Assembly: GCA_937950385.1 (NCBI GenBank)
Contig: CALFEA010000139.1
Span: 1 to 9,273, forward strand
Direction of reading: 5' to 3'
Source: an uncultured Altererythrobacter sp.
Lineage (GTDB): Bacteria > Pseudomonadota > Alphaproteobacteria > Sphingomonadales > Sphingomonadaceae
DNA length: 9,273 nucleotides
The notes under the pieces: model-generated
What the model was told of the DNA's origin: nothing
What the model saw: only the letters and a program-made list of their open reading frames with translations
Database searches by the model: none
Part shown: in pieces, positions 1 through 5,469 of the stretch
Layout: each line of letters starts with the position of its first letter
Position numbering within the stretch: position 1 is the first letter of the stretch
Program-made: the position numbers and the translations under genes

Positions 1-73
1 GCATTGGCTCGATAAGCTGGCTGACATCCTCGATCACAGGATCGTTGCTATTTGAAACTTGTCTCGTGCTCAT
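1..73 (-). CDS. gshA: Glutamate-cysteine ligase, N-terminal 24 codons only (partial)
   Basis: The window edge cuts this gene, leaving only its first 24 codons. They read MSTRQVSNSNDPVIEDVSQL and then IEPM. From memory, this resembles the start of the glutamate-cysteine ligase of alphaproteobacteria (the plant-like type), where a short MSTR/MSTK segment is followed by DP-(I/V)-IE and a QLI/QLV helix. The enzyme joins glutamate and cysteine with ATP, the first step of glutathione synthesis in the cytoplasm. The ATG lies at 73-71. No clear Shine-Dalgarno is visible before it; instead a 10-base inverted repeat ends one base upstream of the start. The gene lies 75 bases after the YqaA-like gene on the same strand and could share its transcript. 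The catalytic region is outside the window, so the name rests on N-terminal resemblance alone. Confidence 0.6.
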   Translation of the reverse strand, partial: MSTRQVSNSNDPVIEDVSQLIEPM

Positions 74-74
74 C

Positions 75-125
75 GAACAGCTTTAGGAAATGATTTGGCG
101 CTATGCTACTGAAAAAAAGCTGTTC
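75..125 (-). repeat. 10-base inverted repeat in the gshA leader
   Basis: GAACAGCTTT (75-84) and AAAGCTGTTC (116-125) are exact reverse complements separated by 31 bases. In the minus-strand transcript the 3' arm ends one nucleotide before the gshA AUG, and the loop carries a run of seven U. A folded leader would hide the initiation region. It could equally be a pair of protein-binding half-sites. The pairing is seen directly; any regulatory role is inference. Confidence 0.45.
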
Positions 126-148
126 CGCCTGAAACTAATTCTTGGGCG

Positions 149-730
149 TCACAGCAACCATTTGACTGCGACAAAGCCGCCAACAAATATTATCCCGCCC
201 AGCGTGGTCGCCAGCGCGAAATTCTTGTCGATCCATTCCTTCATCGGTGCCCCGAACCGGGCGAGCAATATTGCGACCAGGAAGAAGCGTGCGGACCGCG
301 CAATAATTGCGGCAAAGATCAGTATATAGAGCGGCATGGCGGTGCTGCCCGCCGCAATTGTGATCACCTTAAACGGCAGCGGCGTGAACCCGGCAAGGAG
401 CACAACGAGCCAGCCTTGCTCGTTAAAACTCTCTGCAAACACATCGAACTTGTCCGCGAGCCCATAGAAATCAAGGATTGCGACGCCAATGGTTTCAAAA
501 AGGAAAAAACCGATGGCATAGCCGAGAAGTGCGCCGAGCACCGAGGAAACCGTGCAAATTAGCGCGTACCAATAGGCGCGTTTCGGCTTTGCCAAACACA
601 TTGGTGCGAGCATCACATCTGGCGGAATGGGAAAGAAACTCGACTCTGCAAAGCTGATCCCCGCCAGCCATTTTGTTGCTTGGGGATGCCCCGCTTTGTC
701 GAGCATCCAGTCGTAAAGTTTTTTGAGCAT
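149..730 (-). CDS. YqaA-family (DedA-like / SNARE-associated superfamily) inner-membrane protein
   Basis: This is a 193-residue integral membrane protein of the YqaA branch of the DedA superfamily. DedA proteins help maintain the membrane and are linked to lipid-carrier recycling; the specific role of YqaA proteins is not settled. Visible family marks are an acidic ESSFFPIPPDVML stretch (about residues 29-41), which matches the re-entrant-loop proline motif, a glycine-rich hydrophobic segment with LGALLGYAIG (about 65-74), the GFTPLPFKV motif (114-122) followed by AAG, and an ARSARFF segment (about 144-150) in the position of the family's conserved arginine. Four to five hydrophobic spans are apparent, and the length is normal for the family. 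The ATG at 730-728 is preceded at about nine bases by GAGG. That Shine-Dalgarno lies in the outer end of the neighbouring inverted-repeat element. The gene sits downstream of the symporter gene and upstream of gshA on one strand. Confidence 0.8.
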   Translation of the reverse strand: MLKKLYDWMLDKAGHPQATKWLAGISFAESSFFPIPPDVMLAPMCLAKPKRAYWYALICTVSSVLGALLGYAIGFFLFETIGVAILDFYGLADKFDVFAESFNEQGWLVVLLAGFTPLPFKVITIAAGSTAMPLYILIFAAIIARSARFFLVAILLARFGAPMKEWIDKNFALATTLGGIIFVGGFVAVKWLL

Positions 731-736
731 TCTTAT

Positions 737-948
737 TTTACCTCAGGTGCCGGGCGGCGACATCCGTCGCCTTGGCTATCGCGCCAATAAGGCGCGGCGG
801 CCGGCCGACCTTGCCTCCGCTTCGCGTCGGTTTGGTGTCCGCCATAAAGTTTGTCTACCGAGCATAGCGAGGCAAGCGCGACTGCGCGCCCGAGCTTATG
901 CGAGGAAAGCCAAGCGGACGGATGTCCGCGTCCGGCGCTTGAGGTTAA
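737..948. repeat. Large imperfect inverted-repeat element (REP/MITE-like)
   Basis: The gap between the symporter stop and the YqaA start is filled almost entirely by two inverted copies of a sequence of about 95 bases. In the outer 41 bases (737-777 against the reverse complement of 948-908) I count 33 identities. Each outer arm holds its own hairpin: GGCGAC-ATCC-GTCGCC at 756-771 and GCGGAC-GGAT-GTCCGC at 914-929. Where the arms differ inside these hairpins, both sides change together, so pairing is kept. A further hairpin, CGCGCC-AATAA-GGCGCG, lies at 780-796. Inner parts also match, for example TTGCCTC at 811-817 against GAGGCAA at 869-875. The centre (about 832-858) is unpaired. The structure resembles paired REP sequences or a non-autonomous MITE. 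I see no target-site duplication. The element gives the YqaA gene its Shine-Dalgarno and ends about five bases past the symporter stop. Confidence 0.75.
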
Positions 949-952
949 CAAA

Positions 953-2506
953 TCAATGCCCCGCTGCCCCGCTCACGTCCTCAAGCAATTCCTCGGGCGT
1001 GTTCCGTCCGTGGTCTGTGCCGGCGGTCCGGTCGCCTCTCGCCAAAGCGAAGACCACGCCAGATAATGCCAGCAGTGCAACGATATTTGGCAGCGTCATG
1101 ACTGCGTTCGAAATATCACCTAGCCGCCAAACCAGCTCCAACGGCGCGAACGAGCCGAGGAAGATCACCAGGCACCAAACGACGCGCCACATGAAGTGGA
1201 GTTTCTTTTCGCCGCTCAGCGTAGCTCCGGGCAGCAGATCATAAAGATAGGTGATCGCGCGTTCGCCATAATAGCTCCAAGTAAGCAATGTGGTGAACAC
1301 GAACAGGATGAGCGCAGTCGAGGCGATCAGCGTTCCGATAGGGATGCTGGCAATTTCAAACGGGAAGGCGGCTGCAAAGGCGCCGCTGGTCATCGCAAAG
1401 CCTTCCAGATCAGAATTCCATGCGTGGGCCACGTTTTCGCCGCCGCCGGTGAAATCGCCCTGAACCGTCAAGATAACCAAGGCGGTCATGGTGCAGATCA
1501 CGATGGTGTCGATGAATGTGCCCAGCATTGCCATGCGGCCCTGCTGCTGGGGATCATTGGTTTGTGCCACAGCATGCGCGATTGGGGTGGAGCCTTGGCC
1601 TGCCTCATTGGAGAACAATCCGCGTGCCACACCGGCCCTAATGGCCAGCATAAGTGCCGCGCCCAAGAAGCCGCCAGTGGCTGCTTGCGGGTTAAATGCG
1701 CCGTGGAAGATCAGGCCGAAGGTGGCCGGAATATCGGAAATGTTCAGCGCCAAAGCGACGATCGCCATGATGATATAGGCGCCAGCCATGAACGGAATGA
1801 TCTTCTCAGCCACACCGCCGATGGATTTGATCCCGCCGATAATCACCACGAAGACAGCAACCGCTACGATCAATCCGCCGAGCCATTCTTCAATTCCGAA
1901 CAGCTCGTTCAAACCATCTGCGACCGCATTGGCTTGGATCGAATTGCCCGTGACCAAAGCAGAGAACAATGTGCCGATGCAGAAGAAGATCGCGAGCCAT
2001 GTGTATTTGGGCCCCAGTCCCATCATAATGTAGCTCATCGGGCCGCCGCGATAGACGCCGTCGGATGTTTTCTCGCGGTAGCGAATGGCCAGTGAACCTT
2101 CAGCAAAGGCCAACGCCATGCCGATCAATGCCGTGATCCACATCCAGAATATCGCGCCGGGCCCGCCCAGTGCAATTGCCGTGGCCACGCCGGCAAGATT
2201 ACCCGTGCCGACTTGGCCCGACAGAGCGGTTGATAAAGCGGCAAAGGGCGAAATTTCGCCATCGCCTTCGCCTTTGCGGCTTTTGAAAAGGCCTTTGAAC
2301 GAACTGCCCAATTGGAGAATCGGGAAGAATTTCAGCCCGAACATCATATACAGCCCGATACCGAGCAGAATGATCGTCATTGGCGGAACGGGCTGACCTG
2401 CGATTTGCAAGATCTGCTCGCCATTCCATGTACCGCCCCAGATGAAATCTGAGACATTGGTGACTTGATCGATCAAGCTGGCTTGCTCGGTCTGCGGTGC
2501 TGACAT
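953..2506 (-). CDS. Sodium:alanine (amino acid) symporter family protein, AgcS type
   Basis: This inner-membrane secondary transporter couples sodium (or proton) entry to uptake of a small amino acid such as alanine or glycine; the exact substrate cannot be read from sequence. The 517-residue length suits the alanine/glycine:cation symporter family (TC 2.A.25). Two family signatures are clear: SGQVGTGNLAGVATAIALGG (about residues 96-115), followed by PGAIFWMWITALIGM, and RGLFSNEAGQGSTPIAHA (about 295-312). About ten hydrophobic spans follow a short N-terminus, with a charged tail of about 25 residues. I chose the ATG at 2506-2504 because AGAGGGGA precedes it at proper spacing and the protein then starts as family members do. 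The same frame stays open upstream to 2608, but that extension has no family-like features. The gene is divergent from secE and precedes the YqaA gene across the inverted-repeat element. Confidence 0.9.
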   Translation of the reverse strand: MSAPQTEQASLIDQVTNVSDFIWGGTWNGEQILQIAGQPVPPMTIILLGIGLYMMFGLKFFPILQLGSSFKGLFKSRKGEGDGEISPFAALSTALSGQVGTGNLAGVATAIALGGPGAIFWMWITALIGMALAFAEGSLAIRYREKTSDGVYRGGPMSYIMMGLGPKYTWLAIFFCIGTLFSALVTGNSIQANAVADGLNELFGIEEWLGGLIVAVAVFVVIIGGIKSIGGVAEKIIPFMAGAYIIMAIVALALNISDIPATFGLIFHGAFNPQAATGGFLGAALMLAIRAGVARGLFSNEAGQGSTPIAHAVAQTNDPQQQGRMAMLGTFIDTIVICTMTALVILTVQGDFTGGGENVAHAWNSDLEGFAMTSGAFAAAFPFEIASIPIGTLIASTALILFVFTTLLTWSYYGERAITYLYDLLPGATLSGEKKLHFMWRVVWCLVIFLGSFAPLELVWRLGDISNAVMTLPNIVALLALSGVVFALARGDRTAGTDHGRNTPEELLEDVSGAAGH

Positions 2507-2755
2507 GGGTGATTTCCCCTCTTCGAACCCAAAATTATTGGCGCAAGCTAGAGCCGCATATCCCGCTTGGCCAGCCCAAAAGTTTCGTCTGAAACCACGC
2601 CTGCGCACTCATGCTTGCTTTCTATTGCGGCTAGGCCTAGATGGATGACGTCTTCCGACATTGGAATTTTTAAAAGCCCCTCCCAATCTTGAATTGGGGC
2701 GGCAATCCCCCAATTGTCGAAAGAGGAAATTTTTTCGAAGGAAAAGAGGCCGCAC
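2507..2755. promoter_or_regulatory. Divergent intergenic region between the symporter gene and secE
   Basis: These 249 bases must carry promoters for both the minus-strand symporter and plus-strand secE. I see no RNA gene; in particular there is no tRNA-Trp, which often precedes secE in other bacteria. Features are a perfect 10-base palindrome CTAGGCCTAG at 2631-2640, a weak promoter-like pair for secE (TTGCTT 2615-2620, 17 bases, TAGATG 2638-2643, with a poor -10), the hairpin cluster at 2681-2716, and the secE Shine-Dalgarno AGAGG at 2745-2749. The promoter reading is weak. Confidence 0.4.
2681..2716 (+). promoter_or_regulatory. Alternative hairpins in the secE leader
   Basis: Three segments can pair in two exclusive ways. 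CCCAAT (2682-2687) pairs with ATTGGG (2693-2698) across a five-base loop, while AATTGGGG (2692-2699) pairs with CCCCAATT (2708-2715) across an eight-base loop. The middle segment can join only one partner at a time. The cluster ends 40 bases before the secE ATG, inside its likely leader. The pairings are exact; a switching role is inference. Confidence 0.4.
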
Positions 2756-2965
2756 ATGGCTGAAGAGAAAAAGAAAAAGACATCGCCCGCTGAATTTGTG
2801 AATCAAGTTCGCACGGAAACCAGCAAAGTCACTTGGCCGACCCGCCAAGAGACGATCCGCACGGCGATCTTCGTCTTTATCCTTGTGGTTGTGCTTTCGC
2901 TGTTTTTCCTTGGCGTCGACTCCATTTTTAGCAGCCTCGTCAAATGGCTGCTGACGCTTGCGTGA
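2756..2965 (+). CDS. secE: Preprotein translocase subunit SecE
   Basis: SecE is the small essential subunit of the SecYEG channel that moves unfolded proteins across, or into, the inner membrane; it clamps the two halves of SecY. The 69-residue length is the usual single-span form. After a lysine-rich start (MAEEKKKKTS), residues 12-32 carry the family motif EFVNQVRTETSKVTWPTRQE, an amphipathic helix with the conserved VTWPTR turn. One membrane span follows (about residues 35-58), with a short C-terminal tail. The ATG at 2756 has AGAGG six bases upstream. The frame is open for 14 more codons upstream, but those would encode a non-conserved lysine-rich piece without a better ribosome site. nusG follows after 71 bases, the standard secE-nusG pairing. 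Confidence 0.95.
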   Translation: MAEEKKKKTSPAEFVNQVRTETSKVTWPTRQETIRTAIFVFILVVVLSLFFLGVDSIFSSLVKWLLTLA

Positions 2966-3036
2966 ACCAGGCGCTTGATCGCGATCTGACCCGCATTTCA
3001 CTTTAACGCTTAAGACTTACGACAGGACTTTCTCTC

Positions 3037-3573
3037 ATGGCTCGCTGGTACATCATCCACGCCTATTCCGGTTTCGAAAATAAGGTGCGCGATGCGATCC
3101 TTTCCGAAGCGGAGCGCTTGGGCCTTTCTGACGGTGTTGAAGAGGTCGAAGTTCCGACCGAAACCATCACCGAGGTAAAGCGCGGCAAGAAGGTTCAGGT
3201 CGAGCGTAAGTTTATGCCGGGCTATGTTTTGGCCAAGCTGCAAATGACCGATGATGTCTATCACTTGGTCAAGAACACTCCGAAAGTATCGGGTTTTCTG
3301 GGCAATAATAACAAGCCGCAAGCGATCAGCGACAAAGAAGCTGCACGCTACTTTGGCGGTGTCGAAGAGGCCAAATCTGCGCCCAAGCAGCAAATCACTG
3401 TCGAATATGAAATCGGCGATAGCGTCAAAGTGCTCGACGGGCCATTTGCCAGCTTTAACGGCGTGGTCGAAGAGCTTGATTTCGACAAGTCCAAGGTCAA
3501 GGTCTCGGTTTCAATCTTTGGCCGCGCAACGCCGGTTGAGCTTGAATTTGAACAGGTTGAACTGGTCAAGTAA
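3037..3573 (+). CDS. nusG: Transcription termination/antitermination factor NusG
   Basis: NusG binds the clamp of RNA polymerase, suppresses pausing, and links transcription to Rho and to the leading ribosome. The 178-residue length is typical. The NGN domain occupies about residues 1-108, opening with ARWYIIHAYSGFENKV and containing RKFMPGYVLAKL (58-69), the polymerase-binding surface region, and VSGFLG (84-89). The C-terminal KOW domain (about 122-178) shows GDSVKVLDGPFASFNGVVEE and SIFGRATPVELEFEQVELVK. The ATG at 3037 has AGGA nine bases upstream. It sits between secE and a small CxxC protein. The downstream small gene lies in the same reading frame, beginning 18 bases past the TAA stop. 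Confidence 0.97.
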   Translation: MARWYIIHAYSGFENKVRDAILSEAERLGLSDGVEEVEVPTETITEVKRGKKVQVERKFMPGYVLAKLQMTDDVYHLVKNTPKVSGFLGNNNKPQAISDKEAARYFGGVEEAKSAPKQQITVEYEIGDSVKVLDGPFASFNGVVEELDFDKSKVKVSVSIFGRATPVELEFEQVELVK

Positions 3574-3591
3574 TTTGCTGGGCGGACGGTT

Positions 3592-3798
3592 TTGAAAACC
3601 TCCCCCTCCATTTGCCGCAGGAAAGCGCGCTATTCTTCGCGGGATGCCGCTGAGAGCGTCGCGCAGGGCGTGTTTGAACGCGATGCGCTTAAGCTGCGCG
3701 TTTATGCGTGTGAATTGTGCCGTGATTTTCATCTCACCAGCCGGACGAAGGGTATGAAAGTGCCCGCTTATGAGCTGGAGCAATTCCGGCGCAAATAG
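3592..3798 (+). CDS. Small CxxC...H (zinc-ribbon-like) hypothetical protein
   Basis: A 68-residue basic protein that I cannot name. It has a CRRKARYSSRDAAE opening, an alanine-rich helix (about residues 16-31), then RVYACELCRDFHLTSRTKG with CxxC at 40-43 and histidine at 47. A lone cysteine at residue 8 may complete a metal site. From memory, short proteins with the layout C-x-K-x-R-Y/F ... VY-x-C-x-x-C-x-x-(F/W)-H-L-T-S occur in actinobacteria, phages and some alphaproteobacteria, usually unannotated; zinc binding and nucleic-acid contact are inferences. The start is the TTG at 3592: the frame is closed upstream by the nusG stop and no ATG occurs before codon 55. The ribosome site is weak (GGACGG about three bases upstream). 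The close spacing to nusG suggests co-transcription and perhaps translational coupling. Confidence 0.6.
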   Translation: MKTSPSICRRKARYSSRDAAESVAQGVFERDALKLRVYACELCRDFHLTSRTKGMKVPAYELEQFRRK

Positions 3799-3876
3799 CG
3801 ATATTTTCCTACATTGGGCGCCGCTGTTATGGCGGACTTATGCTTTGCTCAATTTCGGCAAATTCTGACCAAAAGA

Positions 3877-3909
3877 TGGGGCAATCGCGCAATATGGCGC
3901 GTCACCCCA
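3877..3909 (+). repeat. Two-part stem-loop after the nusG block
   Basis: An outer stem TGGGG (3877-3881) / CCCCA (3905-3909) encloses an inner stem CGCGC (3886-3890) / GCGCG (3897-3901) with a six-base loop and a small internal loop. It lies 79 bases past the small CxxC gene and might stabilise or end the secE-nusG transcript, but it lacks the T-run of an intrinsic terminator. Confidence 0.35.
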
Positions 3910-3974
3910 AAACTGTCCACTTTGCAATTGTGGCTCTAACACCCTGCAACCATAGGGTAAAATAGAATGTAGGG

Positions 3975-4004
3975 AAGGTGACAGGGTGTAACCTTTGTCA
4001 CCTT
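3975..4004. promoter_or_regulatory. Cluster of three 9-base half-sites, candidate operator
   Basis: AAGGTGACA (3975-3983) is followed by TGTAACCTT (3987-3995) and directly by TGTCACCTT (3996-4004). The first and third are exact reverse complements across 12 bases; the first and second form a palindrome with one mismatch across three bases; the second and third are tandem direct repeats differing at one base. This arrangement is typical of a transcription-factor site, but I cannot name the factor. Confidence 0.45.
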
Positions 4005-4175
4005 AGGTTCGGCGTTTCTCGGGCCAATCACTCGCCCAAGCCAATTGGCCTCAATATTCGGCGATTTTGGTTGATTTTGCGCCCGATTGCGTTAGATGCC
4101 CGCTGTCCTGAGAACACTCTTAGGATTTCGCGCGGGAGGTTGATGCAAATTCAGCCGTTTGACCGCTTAACATGA

Positions 4176-4205
4176 CCCCGCCGAAACACTGGCGGGGAAC
4201 AGTGT
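4176..4205 (+). promoter_or_regulatory. Overlapping exclusive hairpins in the rplK leader
   Basis: CCCCGCC (4176-4182) pairs exactly with GGCGGGG (4191-4197) across eight bases. ACACTG (4186-4191) pairs exactly with CAGTGT (4200-4205), also across eight bases. The stems share one base and interlock, so they form either alternatives or a pseudoknot-like fold. The Shine-Dalgarno AAGGAGG (4208-4214) starts three bases later. In E. coli, protein L1 represses rplK-rplA by binding the leader of this operon; whether this structure is such a site is inference. Confidence 0.45.
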
Positions 4206-4220
4206 GAAAGGAGGCCTCTC

Positions 4221-4652
4221 ATGGCCAAGAAAATCGAAGGCTATATTAAGCTGCAAGTGCCTGCGGGTACTGCAAACCCATCACCGCCAATCGGCCCTGC
4301 ATTGGGTCAGCGCGGCGTGAACATCATGGAATTCTGTAAGGCGTTTAACGCAGCGACACAGGACCTTGAGAAGAACTCACCGATCCCAACGACCATCACG
4401 GTTTATGCCGATCGCTCGTTCAGCTTCACCACAAAAACGCCGCCAGCCAGCTTCTTGATCAAGAAAGCTGCTAAGCTGAAGAAAGGTTCTAGCGAGCCGG
4501 GCAAAGTGGTTGCAGGTTCGATCAAGACCAGCGCCGTTAAAGAAATCGCTGAGGCCAAAATGAAGGACCTCAACGCCAATGACATTGACCAAGCGATGAA
4601 AATTATTGCTGGTTCCGCCCGTTCGATGGGCCTCGAAGTGGTGGAGGGCTGA
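4221..4652 (+). CDS. rplK: 50S ribosomal protein L11
   Basis: L11 binds the GTPase-associated region of 23S rRNA at the base of the stalk, where it affects elongation-factor action and RelA-dependent sensing of uncharged tRNA. The 143-residue protein is of normal length. The N-terminal domain carries the proline-rich segment [20 protein letters not shown] (about residues 11-30), then [16 protein letters not shown]. The C-terminal rRNA-binding domain includes [20 protein letters not shown] and a final [14 protein letters not shown]. The ATG at 4221 has a near-ideal AAGGAGG six bases upstream. rplA starts four bases after the stop, so the two genes form one translationally linked unit. Sequence and context leave little doubt. 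Confidence 0.98.
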   Translation: MAKKIEGYIKLQVPAGTANPSPPIGPALGQRGVNIMEFCKAFNAATQDLEKNSPIPTTITVYADRSFSFTTKTPPASFLIKKAAKLKKGSSEPGKVVAGSIKTSAVKEIAEAKMKDLNANDIDQAMKIIAGSARSMGLEVVEG

Positions 4653-4656
4653 TCTG

Positions 4657-5355
4657 ATGGCTAAATTGACCAAGAAACAAAAAACCGTCGCTGAGCTGGA
4701 CAATGACAAGATCTATTCGTTCGACGAAGCGATCAAAACATTGCGTGATTTCGGCAGCAAGAAATTTGACGAAACCGTCGAAGTGGCGATCAACCTCGGT
4801 GTTGATCCGCGTCACGCTGACCAAATGGTTCGCGGCATGATCTCTTTGCCTTCGGGCACGGGTAAAGACGTGAAAGTTGCTGTGTTTGCCAAGGGCGACA
4901 ATGCTGACAAGGCGCTCGCTGCGGGCGCTGATAAAGTCGGTGCTGAAGACCTGATGGAAGACATGCAGGCTGGCAATCTCGATTATGACCGTGTGATCGC
5001 AACCCCTGATATGATGGGTGTTGTGGGCCGCTTGGGTAAGGTTCTTGGCCCTAAGGGTCTGATGCCTAACCCGAAACTGGGCACGGTCACTCCCAATGTT
5101 GAGCAAGCCGTTAAAGACGCCAAAGGCGGCCAGGTTGAGTTTCGCGTTGAGAAGATGGGCATCATCCACACGGGCATCGGCAAGATGTCTTTCAAGGATG
5201 CTGACATCAAAGCAAACTTCGAAGCGCTGACCAATGCGATCGTAAAAGCCAAGCCTTCGGGCTCAAAGGGCAAATATGTGAAGAAGGTCTCTCTGACCTC
5301 GACCATGGGCCCTGGTCTTAAGATCGACTTTTCAGAAGCTGGTGAGAACGCCTAA
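4657..5355 (+). CDS. rplA: 50S ribosomal protein L1
   Basis: L1 forms the mobile L1 stalk of the 50S subunit, helps release deacylated tRNA from the E site, and in many bacteria represses its own operon by binding leader mRNA. The protein has 232 residues, the usual length. It starts [11 protein letters not shown] and shows the L1 signature [20 protein letters not shown] at about residues 124-143, preceded by ATPDMMGVV, with a C-terminal [18 protein letters not shown] chose the ATG at 4657 because GGAGGG in the end of rplK precedes it and the family starts here; an in-frame start further upstream at 4606 would overlap rplK by 47 bases and lacks family support. A strong terminator closes the unit, so rplJ and rplL must lie elsewhere. 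Confidence 0.98.
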   Translation: MAKLTKKQKTVAELDNDKIYSFDEAIKTLRDFGSKKFDETVEVAINLGVDPRHADQMVRGMISLPSGTGKDVKVAVFAKGDNADKALAAGADKVGAEDLMEDMQAGNLDYDRVIATPDMMGVVGRLGKVLGPKGLMPNPKLGTVTPNVEQAVKDAKGGQVEFRVEKMGIIHTGIGKMSFKDADIKANFEALTNAIVKAKPSGSKGKYVKKVSLTSTMGPGLKIDFSEAGENA

Positions 5356-5403
5356 GCTTTTGATGCGCTACCGCTTCGCGACTTGAGCGCGGCGAAAACG
5401 CTT
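5354..5403 (+). repeat. Imperfect long stem-loop just after rplA
   Basis: AAGC (5354-5357) and TTTT (5358-5361) pair with GCTT (5400-5403) and AAAA (5395-5398), with one bulged base. GCGCT (5365-5369) pairs with AGCGC (5386-5390), and the loop holds a short CGC/GCG stem (5372-5380). It overlaps the rplA stop codon and precedes the true terminator by about 20 bases. A role in protecting the mRNA 3' end is possible but inferred. Confidence 0.35.
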
Positions 5404-5423
5404 TCCTACTTGGACAAAATTTG

Positions 5424-5459
5424 AAAGGGGCTGCGGGAGAGATCCTGCGGCCCCTTTTT
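5424..5459 (+). terminator. Intrinsic terminator of the rplK-rplA operon
   Basis: A 15-base-pair stem (5424-5438 with 5443-5457, two G-U pairs) is capped by a GAGA (GNRA-type) tetraloop and ends in five T (5455-5459). It stands 68 bases past the rplA stop and 10 bases before the stop of the converging DUF2339 gene. On the minus strand the stem is followed by TTT, then CAAATTTT, so it may weakly terminate that side too. Confidence 0.92.
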
Positions 5460-5469
5460 ATTGCGCCAA

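Larger units (their letters stand above)
3799..4220. promoter_or_regulatory. Gene-free 422-base region with the rplK promoter and leader
   Basis: I find no convincing gene or tRNA here. The stretch holds a two-part hairpin at 3877-3909 (TGGGG/CCCCA outside, CGCGC/GCGCG inside, no following T-run), a small inverted repeat ACCCT/AGGGT (3941-3958), a cluster of 9-base half-sites (3975-4004), an inverted repeat GGCCAAT/ATTGGCC (4022-4050), and overlapping leader hairpins (4176-4205). A possible rplK promoter is TTGGTT (4067-4072) or TTGATT (4071-4076) with TTAGAT (4092-4097), but the spacings of 19 or 15 are off optimum, so I hold this loosely. Some promoter must lie here because rplK is well separated from the nusG block. 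Confidence 0.55.

Noticed and set aside
723..1244. Plus-strand and minus-strand open frames running through the inverted-repeat element
   Set aside because: The translated sequences are arginine/alanine/serine-rich and low in complexity, they cross the repeat arms, and they have no domain or good ribosome site.
1196..2095. A 299-codon open frame on the plus strand opposite the symporter gene
   Set aside because: Its translation is rich in Cys, His and Asp with no recognisable family, and it lies wholly antisense to a clear transporter gene; it is a by-product of that gene's codon bias.
2507..2608. An N-terminal extension of the symporter by 34 residues
   Set aside because: The sequence is arginine-rich and unlike the family, and a strong Shine-Dalgarno stands before the ATG at 2506.
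2507..2755. A tRNA-Trp gene upstream of secE, expected from other bacteria
   Set aside because: I looked for a cloverleaf and anticodon arm on both strands and found none; the TTCGAA at 2522-2527 is part of the symporter leader with no acceptor stem.
3978..4175. A 65-codon plus-strand open frame in the nusG-rplK gap
   Set aside because: It begins with GTG inside the half-site cluster, has no ribosome site, and shows no family features; the region looks regulatory.
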